In this document: positions 63,701 through 64,000 of the stretch, in pieces | Layout: every line of letters starts with the position of its first letter | Position numbering within the stretch: the first letter of the stretch is position 1 | Assembly (NCBI RefSeq): GCF_946886895.1 | Contig: NZ_CAMPJO010000016.1 | Coordinates: forward strand, 1-64,000 | DNA length: 64,000 nucleotides | Source: an uncultured Marinobacter sp. | GTDB lineage: Bacteria; Pseudomonadota; Gammaproteobacteria; Pseudomonadales; Oleiphilaceae | Direction of reading: 5' to 3' | Notes under the pieces: model-generated | The model's database searches: none | What the model was told of the DNA's origin: nothing | What the model saw: the letters and a program-made list of their open reading frames with translations, nothing else | Position numbers and translations under genes: made by a program

Positions 63701-64000
63701 CATGGCGATCAGGGCATACCCGGGTTCCGCTGCCCGGGAAACCATCACCGATAACCACCGGCAGGCGCTGCAGGCACTCGCGGCAGCCAGCGGTACCACC
63801 ATCGCGTACTGGTACGAGGAAAACGAAGCCGGGCTCCGGCAACGCCGCCCCGACCTGGCCAGACTGCTCAGCGAAAAAGGACTGGCCATAGCCACCGACG
63901 ATGGCCCATACCGGCCCAGGCCTGCCTTGCAACAACTGCTGCGGGAATCAGACCGTGGCGATGTGATACTACTAACCAGCATCGCACAACTCGCCGGGCT
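63701..64000 (+). CDS. Divergent resolvase-like (serine recombinase N-terminal) protein, partial
   Basis: The first 100 residues from an ATG at 63701 run off the window end. Residues 25-100 follow the resolvase pattern: IAYWYEENEAG, RPDLARLLSE, RPALQQLL, GDVILLTSIAQLAG. In usual proteins the start reads RAYLRAST and the last segment VDRLSRL. Here the first is RAYPGSAARET and the last is IAQLAGL, so the catalytic-Ser neighbourhood and the DR motif are changed. It may be inactive or have a new role. Confidence 0.6.

Overview
This window looks like chromosomal DNA from a marine gammaproteobacterium, most likely Marinobacter or a close relative. That assignment is inference from gene content and GC-rich coding sequence (SelO, Mqo, SdaA, YdcH, LexA-boxed yebG, DabAB, a gsp type II secretion operon); no rRNA or marker-gene search was possible.

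Region 1 (about 1.2-20.1 kb) is a defence island carried by what looks like a GInt-type genomic island. From left to right it holds: an AbiEi/AbiEii type IV toxin-antitoxin pair; an XRE repressor plus ImmA-like metallopeptidase transcribed leftward; divergently, a three-gene ubiquitin-like operon (single-domain ubiquitin-like protein, DUF6791-ThiF E1-like enzyme, DUF6527 zinc-binding protein); an orphan DUF1778 antitoxin; a five-gene type I restriction operon (half-size HsdS, HsdM, HsdS, HsdR, YgjP-like peptidase); and a four-gene module of three tyrosine recombinases plus a small helical protein, matching the ginABCD layout. The XRE/ImmA pair shares a 90-bp intergenic region with the ubiquitin-like operon, and a 14-bp palindrome lies in it. 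This resembles the CapH/CapP control of CBASS and is the best candidate for a poorly described system here.

Region 2 (20.1-34.4 kb) is core genome: a chemoreceptor, SelO, a scar of decayed genes (beheaded LysR, fused histidine-kinase and binding-protein fragments), malate:quinone oxidoreductase, L-serine dehydratase, two MFS transporters with a TetR regulator, two 38-residue proteins, YdcH, a FabH-type ketosynthase, and yebG under a near-consensus LexA box.

Region 3 (34.4-49.3 kb) has the DabB-DabA inorganic-carbon uptake pair with a divergent LysR, a GntR regulator overlapping an SBF-family transporter, a J-domain-like membrane protein, a TonB receptor / periplasmic binding protein / hybrid histidine kinase operon, glutathione reductase and a GNAT protein.

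Region 4 (49.3-58.6 kb) is the type II secretion operon gspEFGHIJKLM with gspC divergent from gspE and followed by a LapG-like cysteine protease. No gspD lies in the window.

Region 5 (58.7-64.0 kb) is an overlapping three-gene operon (AGPS-like FAD oxidase, GlpD-like oxidase, FGGY kinase), then the start of a divergent resolvase-like gene cut by the window end.
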